This document shows positions 1-8,989 of a stretch of DNA of 64,000 bases, piece after piece. The notes under the pieces were generated by a model that did no database searches, had not been told where the DNA came from, and was given only the letters and a program-made list of their open reading frames with translations. Every line of letters starts with the position of its first letter. Positions within the stretch are counted from its first letter, which is position 1. The position numbers and the translations under genes were made by a program. This stretch comes from Monodelphis domestica (Eukaryota > Chordata > Mammalia > Didelphimorphia > Didelphidae), in assembly GCF_027887165.1 (NCBI RefSeq), contig NC_077227.1, forward strand, positions 349,663,207 to 349,727,206. Direction: 5' to 3'.

Positions 1-339
1 AAGGGAGCCTCATTGGAACGATACTGCAGTGTAAGAAGTGATGAGCGGGTTAATGAAGAAAACAATAACAGCACTGAAAGACATGTGTGAAATTCTGAAA
101 AGCAAAATTAGAACCAAAAGAACATTCTATACAGCTATAGAACTCGGGTTTGAAGAATAACTTGTGAATGTCTACCTCCAGTGGTAAATGGTAACTTAAA
201 ACATGGAAGACGTAGTTTATTCATACTTTTTTTTTGGGCAAGCAATGCCTCTTCTAAGGTGAGGAAAGGAGGAAGGGAGAAATTTAGTGTAATCAACAAA
301 TAAATTAATTTTTTTAAAAATAAGGAGGGAGATTGCTCT

Positions 340-505
340 ATAGAAAAATGAATAATATGGACATAGATATCAAGTGATAGCATTTGTACAACCCAGTAGA
401 ATTGCTTGTCAGCTCTGAGACAGGGGAGGGAAGAGGGGAGGGGAAAATAAATCTTGGAAACAGGGAAAAATATTTTAAAAATTAATAAATAAATAAAAAT
501 TTTAA
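340..505 (+). mobile_element. L1 3'-end fragment
   Basis: The 'acaacccagtagaattgctt' and 'ggggagggaagagggg' motifs followed by an A-rich tail are the 3' end of marsupial L1. The copy is severely 5'-truncated. Confidence 0.6.
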
Positions 506-984
506 AAGAAAAAGAAAAATAAGGAGGGGAGTTTCATCTACTAGTGAAAAGACAACTGGTCTTATGGTTAGAAGGCCTGAATTCGAGACCTGCTCCCACA
601 TTTATTAGCTGTCAGTAAATTGTACCACTTAATTAAACCTTGGTTTACTTATCTGTAAAACAGAGAGAATAATGTTTCCACTACCTTCCTTGACAGGGTT
701 ATTGTGAAGGAAAAAGGAATTGTGATTCTTAAGATTCCATAGGAATATGAGGTCCTGCTATTGGCCATGTCCCTCAACTTCAGCATTTCTGTAGGTTCAG
801 AGCTGAAGAACTTGAAATTAGAATGAAGGAAAAAGAAAACAATCCCTAATAAATAGTCCAGCAAATCCACTCATTCATTCATTCATTTATTAGAAGAATT
901 TTGGAGCTAAGAGAGATCTTCGGGATTATTGAGTTTTACAGAAGAAACTGAGACTCAGAGAAGGTGGTGATTTGTACAAGGGCA

Positions 985-1200
985 CCTATGGGCAACCAGG
1001 TGGAGTCATCTTCCTGAGTTCAAATCTGGCCTCAGACACTAGCTGTGTGACTTTGGGAAAATCATTAACCCTTTTGGTCTTAGTGTCCTCCTCTGTAAAA
1101 GGAGCTGGAGAAGGAAATGGCAAACCAGTATCTTTGGCAAGGAAACCCTAAATAGGGTCATGAAGAGTTATACATGACTGAAATGACTGAAAAAAACCCC
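985..1200 (+). mobile_element. tRNA-derived SINE, tail type A
   Basis: Contains a B-box-like GAGTTCAAATC, then 'tagctgtgtgactttggg', then the type-A tail 'ctggagaaggaaatggcaaa' and 'gggtcatgaagagtta'. Here type A means the tail that reads 'gttgttgttcagt' on the other strand. It is a marsupial CORE-SINE relative; the exact family name is uncertain. Confidence 0.75.
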
Positions 1201-1239
1201 ATACCTTAGTACTAAGTGACTGATTTGAGGTTTACTTAA

Positions 1240-1400
1240 AGCAGTGTGACAGTGAAAAAACTGGATGAATTTGAAATCAGAGGGTCTTGGTTTAAGTTCC
1301 AACTCTGGTACTTAAAACTTGAGTGACCTTTGATCTTAGACAAGTCAGGTTCCTACTCTGGGCTTCAGTTTCCCCATAAAATGAGGATCCTTTGAATCAC
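1240..1400 (+). mobile_element. MIR-like/tRNA SINE
   Basis: Old SINE with head and core recognisable ('cagtgtgacagtg', 'ggcttcagtttccccataaa', 'atgagga'). It is heavily diverged. Confidence 0.5.
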
Positions 1401-1464
1401 TGGACTCCCTGAAAACATGATGAAAAAACAAAAGTTTGAATCTCTAAGGATCCTTCTGACTTTG

Positions 1465-1520
1465 ATCCATTCCATGCACCTTTATTGATTGCCTAGTACC
1501 AGACACTGGGCTAGGCAAAG
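1465..1520 (-). mobile_element. L2 3'-end scrap
   Basis: 'tttattgattgcctagtacc' and 'agacactgggctaggcaaag' match the end of L2 in antisense. Very short. Confidence 0.4.
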
Positions 1521-1521
1521 T

Positions 1522-1735
1522 GCCTAGCTACCTAAACTGGTATTATGGATAGAACACTTGACTTAGACTTCAGAAAACCTAGATTCAAATCTAGCCTCAG
1601 ATATTTGCTGCTGAACATCTCTGGGAAAATTACTTCGCATCTCTGTGCCTTACTTTCTTTCCTCACCAGAAAAATGAGGGGACTAGACGTGACAGCTTTT
1701 AAGGTCTCTTCCAGCTCTAAATTATTATTATTTGC
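1522..1735 (+). mobile_element. tRNA-derived SINE with MIR-like tail
   Basis: Head 'ggtattatggatagaacact', B-box-like AGATTCAAATC, then 'aaaatgaggggactaga' and 'ggtctcttccagctctaaa', the usual tail of the third marsupial SINE type in this window. Confidence 0.7.
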
Positions 1736-1799
1736 CTAGCCCTGTAAAAAGTGGTGGATATAAATAAAAAGAACTAAATTATCTTTATGTGCCTATATC

Positions 1800-2380
1800 T
1801 ATATGCACCATTACCCAGATTTCCTCTGGGATATAGCCTGAGAACCAGGGAGGCTCCCAATGTCCCCACCATCTGCCCCTTTGTCTCTTACATGCTGATC
1901 TCCCACAAGCTGTGTGACTTTGGATTTTGGAGCTGGCTCCCTCTCCCAGGCAAATCTAGTTTCCTTCCTTCTCCCCTGGCTCCTGACACATGCCCATGGT
2001 CCTCTAAGGGGACTGAAAGTTTTGTTCTGAAAGTGGTCTCCCCATAGACCTTCAGTCTTTGGGTGATTCTCTTGGCAGAGAAATCTCTTCTAGAAAGTGT
2101 GTCTCAGCCCACAAAGACAATGCCCAGGCCTCTGTCTGTTCCCTCTGTCCCATTTGTCCTGCTTGCAGCCCCTCAGAAATCAGAGGCCCCAGAATCCTTG
2201 GCTTATCCAAGGCTCTGTTTTTTTACTATCCACCACTGCCTCTTACCCACGTCTCTCTACTCAAAGTTCTCACATTGTCTCCTCTTTCCACCGCAGCCCA
2301 ATTACTTATTCCCTTTAGTCCTTTACTCTCTTCCATTGTCCCAGATGGTCAGAACTGGAAGTGCTCTTAGATATCACCTA
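1800..2380 (-). promoter_or_regulatory. non-repetitive intron-2 segment, FIRE candidate
   Basis: In placental mammals the CSF1R intron directly after the signal-peptide exon holds FIRE, a myeloid enhancer bound by PU.1 and other factors. This is the only sizeable stretch of the available intron 2 without a repeat I recognise. On the minus strand it carries GAAGGAAGGAAAC near 1960-1975 (ETS/PU.1-type GGAA). I cannot align it to FIRE, so this is a positional guess only; the true element may lie left of the window. Confidence 0.2.
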
Positions 2381-2383
2381 GTA

Positions 2384-2565
2384 TCAGGGGCTCTTAACTT
2401 TTTCTATGTCAAAGCAATCTGGTGAAGCTTTTTTACCCCTCCTGACAATGATGGTTCTGAATGCCTACAATAAAATATATAGGATTACAAAGGAAACTAA
2501 AGGTTAGCAAAAATAAATATGTGATTTTTTTCCCCAATTCAAGTTTGCAAATGCCTGAAATCCAT
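2384..2565 (+). mobile_element. short non-autonomous DNA transposon (hAT-like), copy 1
   Basis: Starts 'caggggctcttaactttt' and continues 'acccctcctgacaatgatgg', 'ggattacaaaggaaact'. The same body occurs at 28757-28950 (+), 6826-7022 (-) and 45850-46042 (-). The 'caggggttcttaac' terminus and about 190-bp size suit a hAT-type MITE; family name not assigned. Confidence 0.55.
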
Positions 2566-2599
2566 TCTCTGATCTAGCTTAAGCTCCTCATTTTACAGA

Positions 2600-2863
2600 G
2601 AGGGAAACTGAGATTCAGAGAAGGAAAGTGACTAGCCCAAGGTCCCACAGTTAGTAGAAGAAACAGGACTAAAACCCAGGTCATCTGCTATGGACCACTC
2701 CCACAACATTCCCTTTCTTATTTTATCTCTGTTCTCCTCCCCTGGATTCCACAGAACCCCCACCCAAGCTACTCTCTGCAGGGTATTTGCCATGTCTATA
2801 GCTATCACAGGCTGCTGGAGAAAAGGGTACACAGTCTGGAAATTCCACTTTGTAACCTAGACT
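2600..2863 (+). repeat. direct repeat flanking CSF1R promoter, copy 1
   Basis: Begins with a MIR-like 'gggaaactgagattcagaga' and runs to 'ttccactttgtaacctagac'. The same block lies at 3571-3823 in the same orientation, about 965 bp away, with small indels. Only the first ~90 bp is MIR-like; the rest ('acaggctgctgga', 'aaaagggtaca') is a repeat I cannot name. Confidence 0.75.
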
Positions 2864-2973
2864 TTTAAAACCTCATACAGGGAGCTAGTCTCTGGAGATG
2901 CCCCAGGAGTCCTGGCGGGGTTCTGTCTCCCAGCCTTGCCCCTAATCCCTGTCACAGCTCTTTTGCCACTTAC

Positions 2974-3022
2974 TGTGCCAGACGACCACTGCCATCAGTG
3001 GTATCAGGATCCCAGGAGCCAT
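2974..3022 (-). CDS. CSF1R: CSF1R signal-peptide exon (human exon 2)
   Basis: CSF1R is the macrophage colony-stimulating factor receptor, a class III receptor tyrosine kinase. Read on the minus strand, the ATG at 3022-3020 opens MAPGILIPLMAVVVWH plus one base, followed by the consensus donor GTAAGT at 2973-2968. Human CSF1R begins MGPGVLLLLLVATAWH and its first coding exon is also 49 nt with the same phase, so start, length, phase and the PG...WH frame all match. The peptide is a hydrophobic secretory signal. The exon sits downstream of PDGFRB on the same strand, as in other mammals, and right behind a recognisable myeloid promoter. The rest of the receptor lies off the left edge. A different secreted protein is very unlikely given the synteny. 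Confidence 0.9.
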
Positions 3023-3130
3023 GACCTCTGGAGAGAAGGGAGTACCTTGTCCAGGGCTTGAAGCCCTCTCCTGCTTGGAGTGGGCTAGTGGAGATGAGAA
3101 CCGAAGATCTGTCTTGACACACTATCAGTT
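3023..3130 (-). other. CSF1R: CSF1R 5' UTR from the myeloid promoter (probable)
   Basis: Sequence between the promoter motifs and the ATG. No TATA box is visible, which fits the known TATA-less, dispersed initiation of this promoter. The exact start sites cannot be read from sequence. Confidence 0.5.
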
Positions 3131-3139
3131 TTTTGATAC

Positions 3140-3215
3140 GGGCCTCCTCCTTCTCTGAGAAACTTCTCCTTTTTTGCACTGGGCTGTGTGACCACAGGGT
3201 TTGGAAATTGAGTCT
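3140..3215 (-). promoter_or_regulatory. CSF1R: CSF1R myeloid promoter: C/EBP, RUNX and PU.1 sites
   Basis: On the minus strand the order is TTTCCAAAC (3207-3199, C/EBP-like), then CCTGTGGTC (3198-3190, RUNX), then AAAAAAGGAGAAG (3176-3164, purine-rich PU.1-type), then GAGAAGGAGGAGG (about 3156-3144). From established work on the human and mouse CSF1R promoter, adjacent C/EBP and AML1/RUNX1 sites lie just upstream of a PU.1 site and drive macrophage expression. The same arrangement and near-identical C/EBP-RUNX core are visible here, about 140-190 bp ahead of the ATG. Binding itself is inferred. Confidence 0.8.
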
Positions 3216-3570
3216 AAGAAGAAAAACAATCTTGGAAGTATTACCCATGACCCCAGTGGGAAGTGGGCTGCTTTGGGGGTGGAGCCAGGCTTCTGTTCCT
3301 CTGCTTAGGACCTTGATGGCCATGGGGTAGGGGGAAGCTTAGACATGATGGGGCCCCTCTCCACAGCCCTGGTGGCCTCATTGGAAGTATTGGAAAGGAA
3401 TAGTCATTGACACCAACCTGGGTGTCAACAAGGTTGCAAGTGACAGAACCATAACAAACAGCTTCAGGCCAATTGTAAGAGTCAAAGAAACAAACCCAGT
3501 CTCCTGACATAGGATCTGAAGAGAAAAATTAAGCCAAAAGATTGACTGTCAGAAGAGAAAGGAACCAGAG

Positions 3571-3823
3571 GAGGAAACTGAGATTCAGAGAAGAAAAGCA
3601 ATTTGCCCAAGTTCCCACAGCCAGTTAGACCCAGGTCATCTGATATTCACCACCCCACACAGATTCCCTCATTTTATCCCTGCTGTAAAAGGGGTTCCCA
3701 CTCTTGTCTCTCAGCGCCCCTATCCAAGGTTGGTCTCTGAGATTATCAGCCATACCCATAGCTGTCACAGCCTGCTGGATAAAAGGGTACATGGTCTGAG
3801 AATTCCACTTTGTAACCTAGACT
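3571..3823 (+). repeat. direct repeat flanking CSF1R promoter, copy 2
   Basis: Second copy of the 2600-2863 block: 'gaggaaactgagattcagag' at the start, 'ttccactttgtaacctagac' at the end, shared 'cccaggtcatctg', 'cctgctgga' and 'aaaagggtaca' inside. The promoter and signal exon lie between the copies. Confidence 0.75.
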
Positions 3824-3839
3824 GAATATAGTGTCAAAG

Positions 3840-4040
3840 CTGGACAAGGCTTTAGAACATAGAAAGTTAAATGTCAAATCTAGGAGGGATTCCAAAGACC
3901 AGAGTCCATCACTGTCATTTTACATTATGAGGAAACTGGAGCTCAGATCAGGAAAGTGACTAACTCAAAATCACCTAAGTTAGAAGTGTAGGTTACAGGG
4001 CTAGAACCTGGCAGAGCTGATTTTTAATTCAACATTCTTT
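3840..4040 (+). mobile_element. MIR
   Basis: 'attatgaggaaactggagct', 'tgactaactcaaaatcac' and a following 'agggctagaacctgg' show the MIR core and tail. Confidence 0.65.
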
Positions 4041-4044
4041 CCAG

Positions 4045-5815
4045 CCCAACCCTTCTCTCTCTACCTCCCTCTCTTGGCAATCATACTATCTTTGGTCCAT
4101 GCAGATCACAAAAATGTGGAAAAAGTTATAGAATCACAGATTTAGAGCCAAAATGTTTATTAGAGGTTGCTAAATCCACTTTCCTCATTTTTGCAGATAA
4201 AGATTGCCCAGAAATGACATATCCATTTCTTGTCATCCTCTAAGATTCTTGCTCATGATCTTCCATGGATCTTCCCCCAGATAATCTCCGGTGTCCCAGA
4301 ACTAAGCTGTACTGGAAATGTGGGAGTAGCGGGGAGAACCTGCCTGGAGAAGCAGAGATTTGGGGGACAGATTGTTCTGGCTAGGGAGAGGCACAGGGCC
4401 TGGCACATAGGGCTATGATTTTATTGGTTTTTGGAACTTCCAAGTAAGGGGGCAGCCCCACTATGAGTGCAGACATCCTGGGTTGAGGCAGGTCCCTCTC
4501 TCTTGATTTGAGCTGAGATCTCATCTTACTGCCAGATAGAGATACAACTTATATTATATTATAATCTGTATAACAACATTGATACTGCTTGTTACTTGCT
4601 TAGACAAGGGTTTACTTAAGGTTTATTCACTGTCCACTGTTTGTGATGGTCTTTCCTGAAATGTGTGCTTCTTGGTAAGAAGTTAAACTGGCCAATGTAA
4701 AAGAAAGGCTACTCTCCCTCTTAAGAGGGACCAACAAAAATAGATTTCCTTCTGAACTAGACACTACCCTTAAATTAGATCAGAGATACTTGAGGGTGAA
4801 AATAGGCGACAATTTTAGCCTGATTTTAGAAATAGGCAAGGGAATAAGCACATAGCCAGCCACAGCCTTCCTCTTTTATTAACTATAAATTACCTTGGAG
4901 AGGAGTGAATCCGATTCCTGATATATCTATATATCACAGCTGTGTCTATACATTTAAACAACCCACATGGATACAATAATCCTACATGGATCTACAGATC
5001 TTCCACTTAAAATAAGAGGATTGAAATATATGACATCTAAGATCTTTTCCAGTTCTAGACCTAAGATCCCATGATCCTTTGGGATACTTGCCACCAAGTG
5101 TTAGCTTCTGGTTGGGGATTAGCTCTGTGCCCATTGGCAGAATCAGAAAGATTGGCAACCATGGGATCCAATTAACCTTTCACATAGGTCCTGACCTAAC
5201 TGTTGGGTCACTCACTTTATTTTTGTTCTGGTCATTGGCAGAAGGGCCATGGTTTGTCCAAAGCCCTAGCTTATAGTTTTACATAACACAGTTTACCAAG
5301 ACATAATAATAACAGAAAATTTCCACCAGCAGCAAGGCCAGGGTCATTTCCTTTGAGTGGCTCTAGGAGGGAATCCAGATGTGAAAAGGCAGCTCAGTTT
5401 AGATGCCCTGCAGAGACAGGAAAGTGCAATTTAGGAGGCTGGAGTTGGCCTTTCTGAATACAGGGTATTCATGCTCTTCCCAGGTGCTTCCTGGGATGTG
5501 GAGAAAGGAAGGGAGGGAGGGAGGAAGAGGGTGCTCAGGTTGCAGAGGAACCCTGGGAAGATCCCACCTTGGAAGAACACAAAATTGCAGGCTTATTTAG
5601 AAAGCTGAACACAATTTTGTAGACTAGAGCTCATCTCTTATAAAGGGCATCTCTCCTTGGTAGGAATCTTTGCCCCTTTCCCTAGGCTCTTGGCTTTCTA
5701 TTTTGTATAAAGAATTGGCAATAAGAGTGAAAAAAAGTCTTTCATGGAAAGCCAGTCACATGGAGCCTTGCCCTATTGTCATCTAGGCTTTGAAACAAAT
5801 AAGAGATAGCTTCAT
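4045..5815. other. CSF1R intron 1, no gene seen
   Basis: No exon, RNA gene or clear transposon across most of this stretch. A SINE tail scrap lies at about 5020-5075 ('atcttttccagttctagacc'). The 4540-4980 part is AT-rich and unassigned. Confidence 0.5.
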
Positions 5816-5819
5816 GCCC

Positions 5820-6040
5820 ATTCACAATCCATCTGCAATCATAGAATGTCAGATCTGGAAAGACCTTAGGTGCCATCAGTCTAGTCCTTTTATTTTGCAA
5901 AAAAGAAACCGAGACCCTGGGAGGGAAAGAGACTTTCCTAAGATCTCCTAGGTACTTAGTGGCAGACCCAGGATTTGAAATAGGATCTCCTAAATCCTTA
6001 TCTGATATTCTTTTCACTACCATACTTCCTTCTTCCATTT
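5820..6040 (+). mobile_element. MIR/CORE-SINE
   Basis: 'catagaatgtcagatctgga', 'ctagtccttttattttgcaa', 'acttagtggcagacccagga' follow the MIR-type pattern; diverged. Confidence 0.65.
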
Positions 6041-6371
6041 GCAAATATCTATATAACCAAGCTAGGAGTAACCCCCAATAATATGTAATCCACAAAAACC
6101 TTTTCTTCTTTCTCCACACCCTGAACTGCAGACCCACTGCTCCAGTAGATAACATTACTTCCTCCTTCACTTAAAGAACTAAGTAAATCATTCAGCAAGC
6201 TTTTACTAACCTCCTATGAAGTGGCAGGAATTGTACTTCATCCTAAAAGGACACCTTCACTTTCATACCACAAAATTCTCATTGTAAATCTGATGCAATA
6301 GTGGTTTTCCTGACACAGGAACCCAAGAATAATTTTGGGAATTCCTCTCACATACTTCTAGTTTATTTCCA

Positions 6372-6446
6372 CAGCCAGAGAGAGACAGAGACAGAGAGAC
6401 AGAGACAGAGACAGAAACAGACAGAGATAGAGACAGAGAGAGATCA
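6372..6446 (+). repeat. (AGACAG)n / (GA)n simple repeat
   Basis: Imperfect run of agacag, agag and agaaac units. Confidence 0.9.
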
Positions 6447-6507
6447 TGGGAAAGAAACCTTAGCTCCTGTGCAAGCACCCAAGCTAACAAGAGCATTAAA
6501 CACTAAG

Positions 6508-6775
6508 AAAATAGGTAGTGTGGAGGATAGAGAACTGGCTATGGAGTCCCAAAGACCTTAGTTCAAATCCTGCCTCAGATACTTTACTAGCTAGGTGACC
6601 CAGGACAAATCACTTATCTTTTCTTAGCTTTAGTTACCTCATCTATCAGATGTGAATTATAATAGTACTTGGGTCCAAGGGTTGTTGTGAGCATCAAATG
6701 AAATAATGGATATAAAGCACTTTGAAAATCTTACAGAGCTAAAAAAAAAAGTGCTATTAATTATTACTATTATTA
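6508..6775 (+). mobile_element. tRNA-derived SINE
   Basis: Head 'gtagtgtggaggatagaga', B-box AGTTCAAATCC, then 'gtacttgggtccaagggttg' and the low-complexity end 'attattactattattattta'. Confidence 0.75.
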
Positions 6776-6825
6776 TTTACATATAAAAATGGATCATCAA
6801 TTCATATTTAAACCCATAGGGTAAT

Positions 6826-7022
6826 GGGGTCTTAATCTGGAATATATGGATTTTAAAAAGTTTTTTTGAGTAATTGTTTCAACATAATTGGTTTCTCTTG
6901 TATTTTATTTTATATGTATAATATATATCTATGTATATTATTTTACTCTGAGAAGGGTTCTATAAGTTTTATGAGGCTGCCAAAGGGTTCAGGACACAGA
7001 AAAGTTTGGGAACCCTTAACAC
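6826..7022 (-). mobile_element. short non-autonomous DNA transposon (hAT-like), copy 2
   Basis: Antisense copy of the family at 2384: 'ggggtcttaatctgg' on one end and 'agtttgggaacccttaac' on the other, with 'ctgagaagggttctataag' inside. Confidence 0.55.
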
Positions 7023-7386
7023 AGACCCTCTTATAATGAAGCACTTCCCATTTTTGCAGAGAACACAGGGCTCACCCAATTCTTTACTCCCTTTGCTCTG
7101 AGAAGATCATGACCTTCTTACATAGGTAAATTCAAATTCAAATTCAAAGCTTGTAAGATGCTAGTTAATTGGCTCCCCCCTGCCACTCCAGCATCTACCC
7201 AGAACCTTTGATTCCATTCCTCTCCTGTTTTCAACAAAATATGGCTCTGAAGAATCTTGGGTTTTACCCTTTCCAGCAACTCTTTCTCAACAGTCATTAA
7301 GAAAAATAAAATATACAAAACAAAAAAATAAAAAACCAAAAACCAGAAAACCAAACAAACAAAAAGCACTTCTCTCAACTCTTTTT

Positions 7387-7399
7387 AAAAATAAAAGAG
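7387..7399 (+). repeat. target-site duplication, left, of the CEP20 retrocopy
   Basis: AAAAATAAAAGAG, identical to 11193-11205. The sequence is A-rich, so identity alone is moderate evidence, but both copies abut the retrocopy ends exactly. Confidence 0.6.
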
Positions 7400-8364
7400 A
7401 TCCTGGTGGCTGTTGGAAAATGGCGACTGTTGCGGAGCTCAAATCAGTTTTAAAGGATACGGTGGACAAAAGGAGTGTATTGGGCCACTTAAGAGCAAAG
7501 ATCTGAGCTGAAGTTTTTAATGCACTAGATGATCAAGGTGAAAAACCACCAGCACTGTCTCATGAAAACCTTCTACTTAATGAATTAATTCGGGAGTATT
7601 TGGAATTCAACAAATATAAGTATTCAGCATCTGTCCTTACAGCTGCATCTGGTCAACCAGCAATACCGTTGGAAAGACAATTTCTCACTAAGGAATTAAA
7701 TATATTTGAAGATTCGAATGCAAAAACAGTGCCTCTTTTATGTGGAATTATATCTCATTTCTCACATGAAGTAAAGATGGCATCCAAACCACTTTCATGA
7801 AAGGATCTTCACTCCAGCCTCCAAAATGAAACTTTGACAGGCAGTCCAATTAAAAAAAACATGAGATGTATACGGGCATTTAGAAAAGTGAAGGATAACG
7901 GGCACTAATACAGAAGATCATCGTGTTTCTCAAGCTGTGAAGAAATGATAGCTTTCATTTGGTGCAAATAAACATCTTTTAATTTCCCTGCATCTATATT
8001 AAATTGCTATTTATTGTCACAATATAACAATATACAAATAATATGTGTATTTTGTAGAAATGAAAGTTTTTGGAACACATTTAGCCATCTCATGTCTTTC
8101 TACATTTGTGAATAAAGGTTAACTAAGCTTATTGAATTTGAATTGAAAAAGATAAGCATTTTGGTTTTAGGCAATAATTTAGGAGATTCCAAACTAGTAG
8201 AAAATGAAAATGCATTCATTTGCCATGAAATTCTCCTCTTTCCCTTTCTTGTTCGTCCTGGAAAACAGAACTATATAGTATACATCACAGTGCGTTTTTC
8301 AGTGTACTTCATTCAGTATATTTACTCCTCCAACTAAAATTATGTTACATAGCAAAATTCACTT

Positions 8365-8380
8365 AAAATACATATAAATG
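8365..8380 (+). repeat. target-site duplication, left, of nested L1
   Basis: AAAATACATATAAATG, identical over 16 bp to 8990-9005. Confidence 0.9.
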
Positions 8381-8989
8381 ACTTGTACAAGAATATTCAT
8401 AGCTGTGCTCTTTGTGGTGGCCAAAACTTGGGAAATGAGGGGATGCCCTTCAGTTGGGGAATGGCTGAACAAATTGTGGCATATGTTGGTGATGGAATAC
8501 TATTGTGTTCAAAGGAATAATAAAGTGGAGGAATTCCATGGGGACTGGAACAACCTCCAGGAAGTGATGCAGAGCGAAAGGAGCAGAACCAGGAAAACAT
8601 TGTACACAGAGACTGATACACTGTGGTGCAATCAAATGTAATGGACTTCTCCATTAGTGTCAATGAAATGTCCCTGAACAATCTACAGGGATCATGGAGA
8701 AAAAACACTATCCACATGCAGAGGACAAACTGTGGGAGTAAAAACACCGAGGAAAAGCAATTGCATGACTACAGGGGTTGAGGGGATATGATTGAGGAGA
8801 GACTCTAAATGAACACCCTAATGCAAATACCAACAACATGGAAATGGACGAAATGTCCTTACACATGTGATACTCAGCTATGGGAGGGGTGGTGGGAGGG
8901 GGGAAGGAAAAGAAAATGATCTTTTTTTTCCAATGAATAATGTTTGAAAATGACCAAATAAAATAATGTTTAAAAGGAAAAAATAAAAT
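8381..8989 (+). mobile_element. 5'-truncated L1 inserted in the CEP20 retrocopy
   Basis: About 600 bp of marsupial L1 3' end: 'ttcagttggggaatggctga', 'gagcgaaaggagcagaacca', 'tgtgggagtaaaaacaccga', ending in '(aaat)n'. Perfect 16-bp duplications flank it, so it inserted after the retrocopy and is probably fairly young relative to it. Confidence 0.92.

Larger units (their letters stand above)
1..2973 (-). other. CSF1R: CSF1R intron 2 (5' part)
   Basis: Everything left of the donor site at 2973 is intron following the CSF1R signal-peptide exon; the next coding exon (first Ig domain) was not found and should lie beyond position 1. It contains an L1 3' end, several SINEs, a short DNA transposon and one non-repetitive stretch at about 1800-2380. 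The assignment rests on the exon at 2974-3022. Confidence 0.8.

Noticed and set aside
2970-3323. 117-codon minus-strand frame across the CSF1R start exon
   Set aside because: Different frame from the signal peptide; it reads through the promoter and the splice donor.
7600-7800. 66-codon frame as a functional CEP20-like gene
   Set aside because: Part of the retrocopy; an upstream in-frame stop, a downstream frameshift and loss of the C terminus mark a pseudogene.
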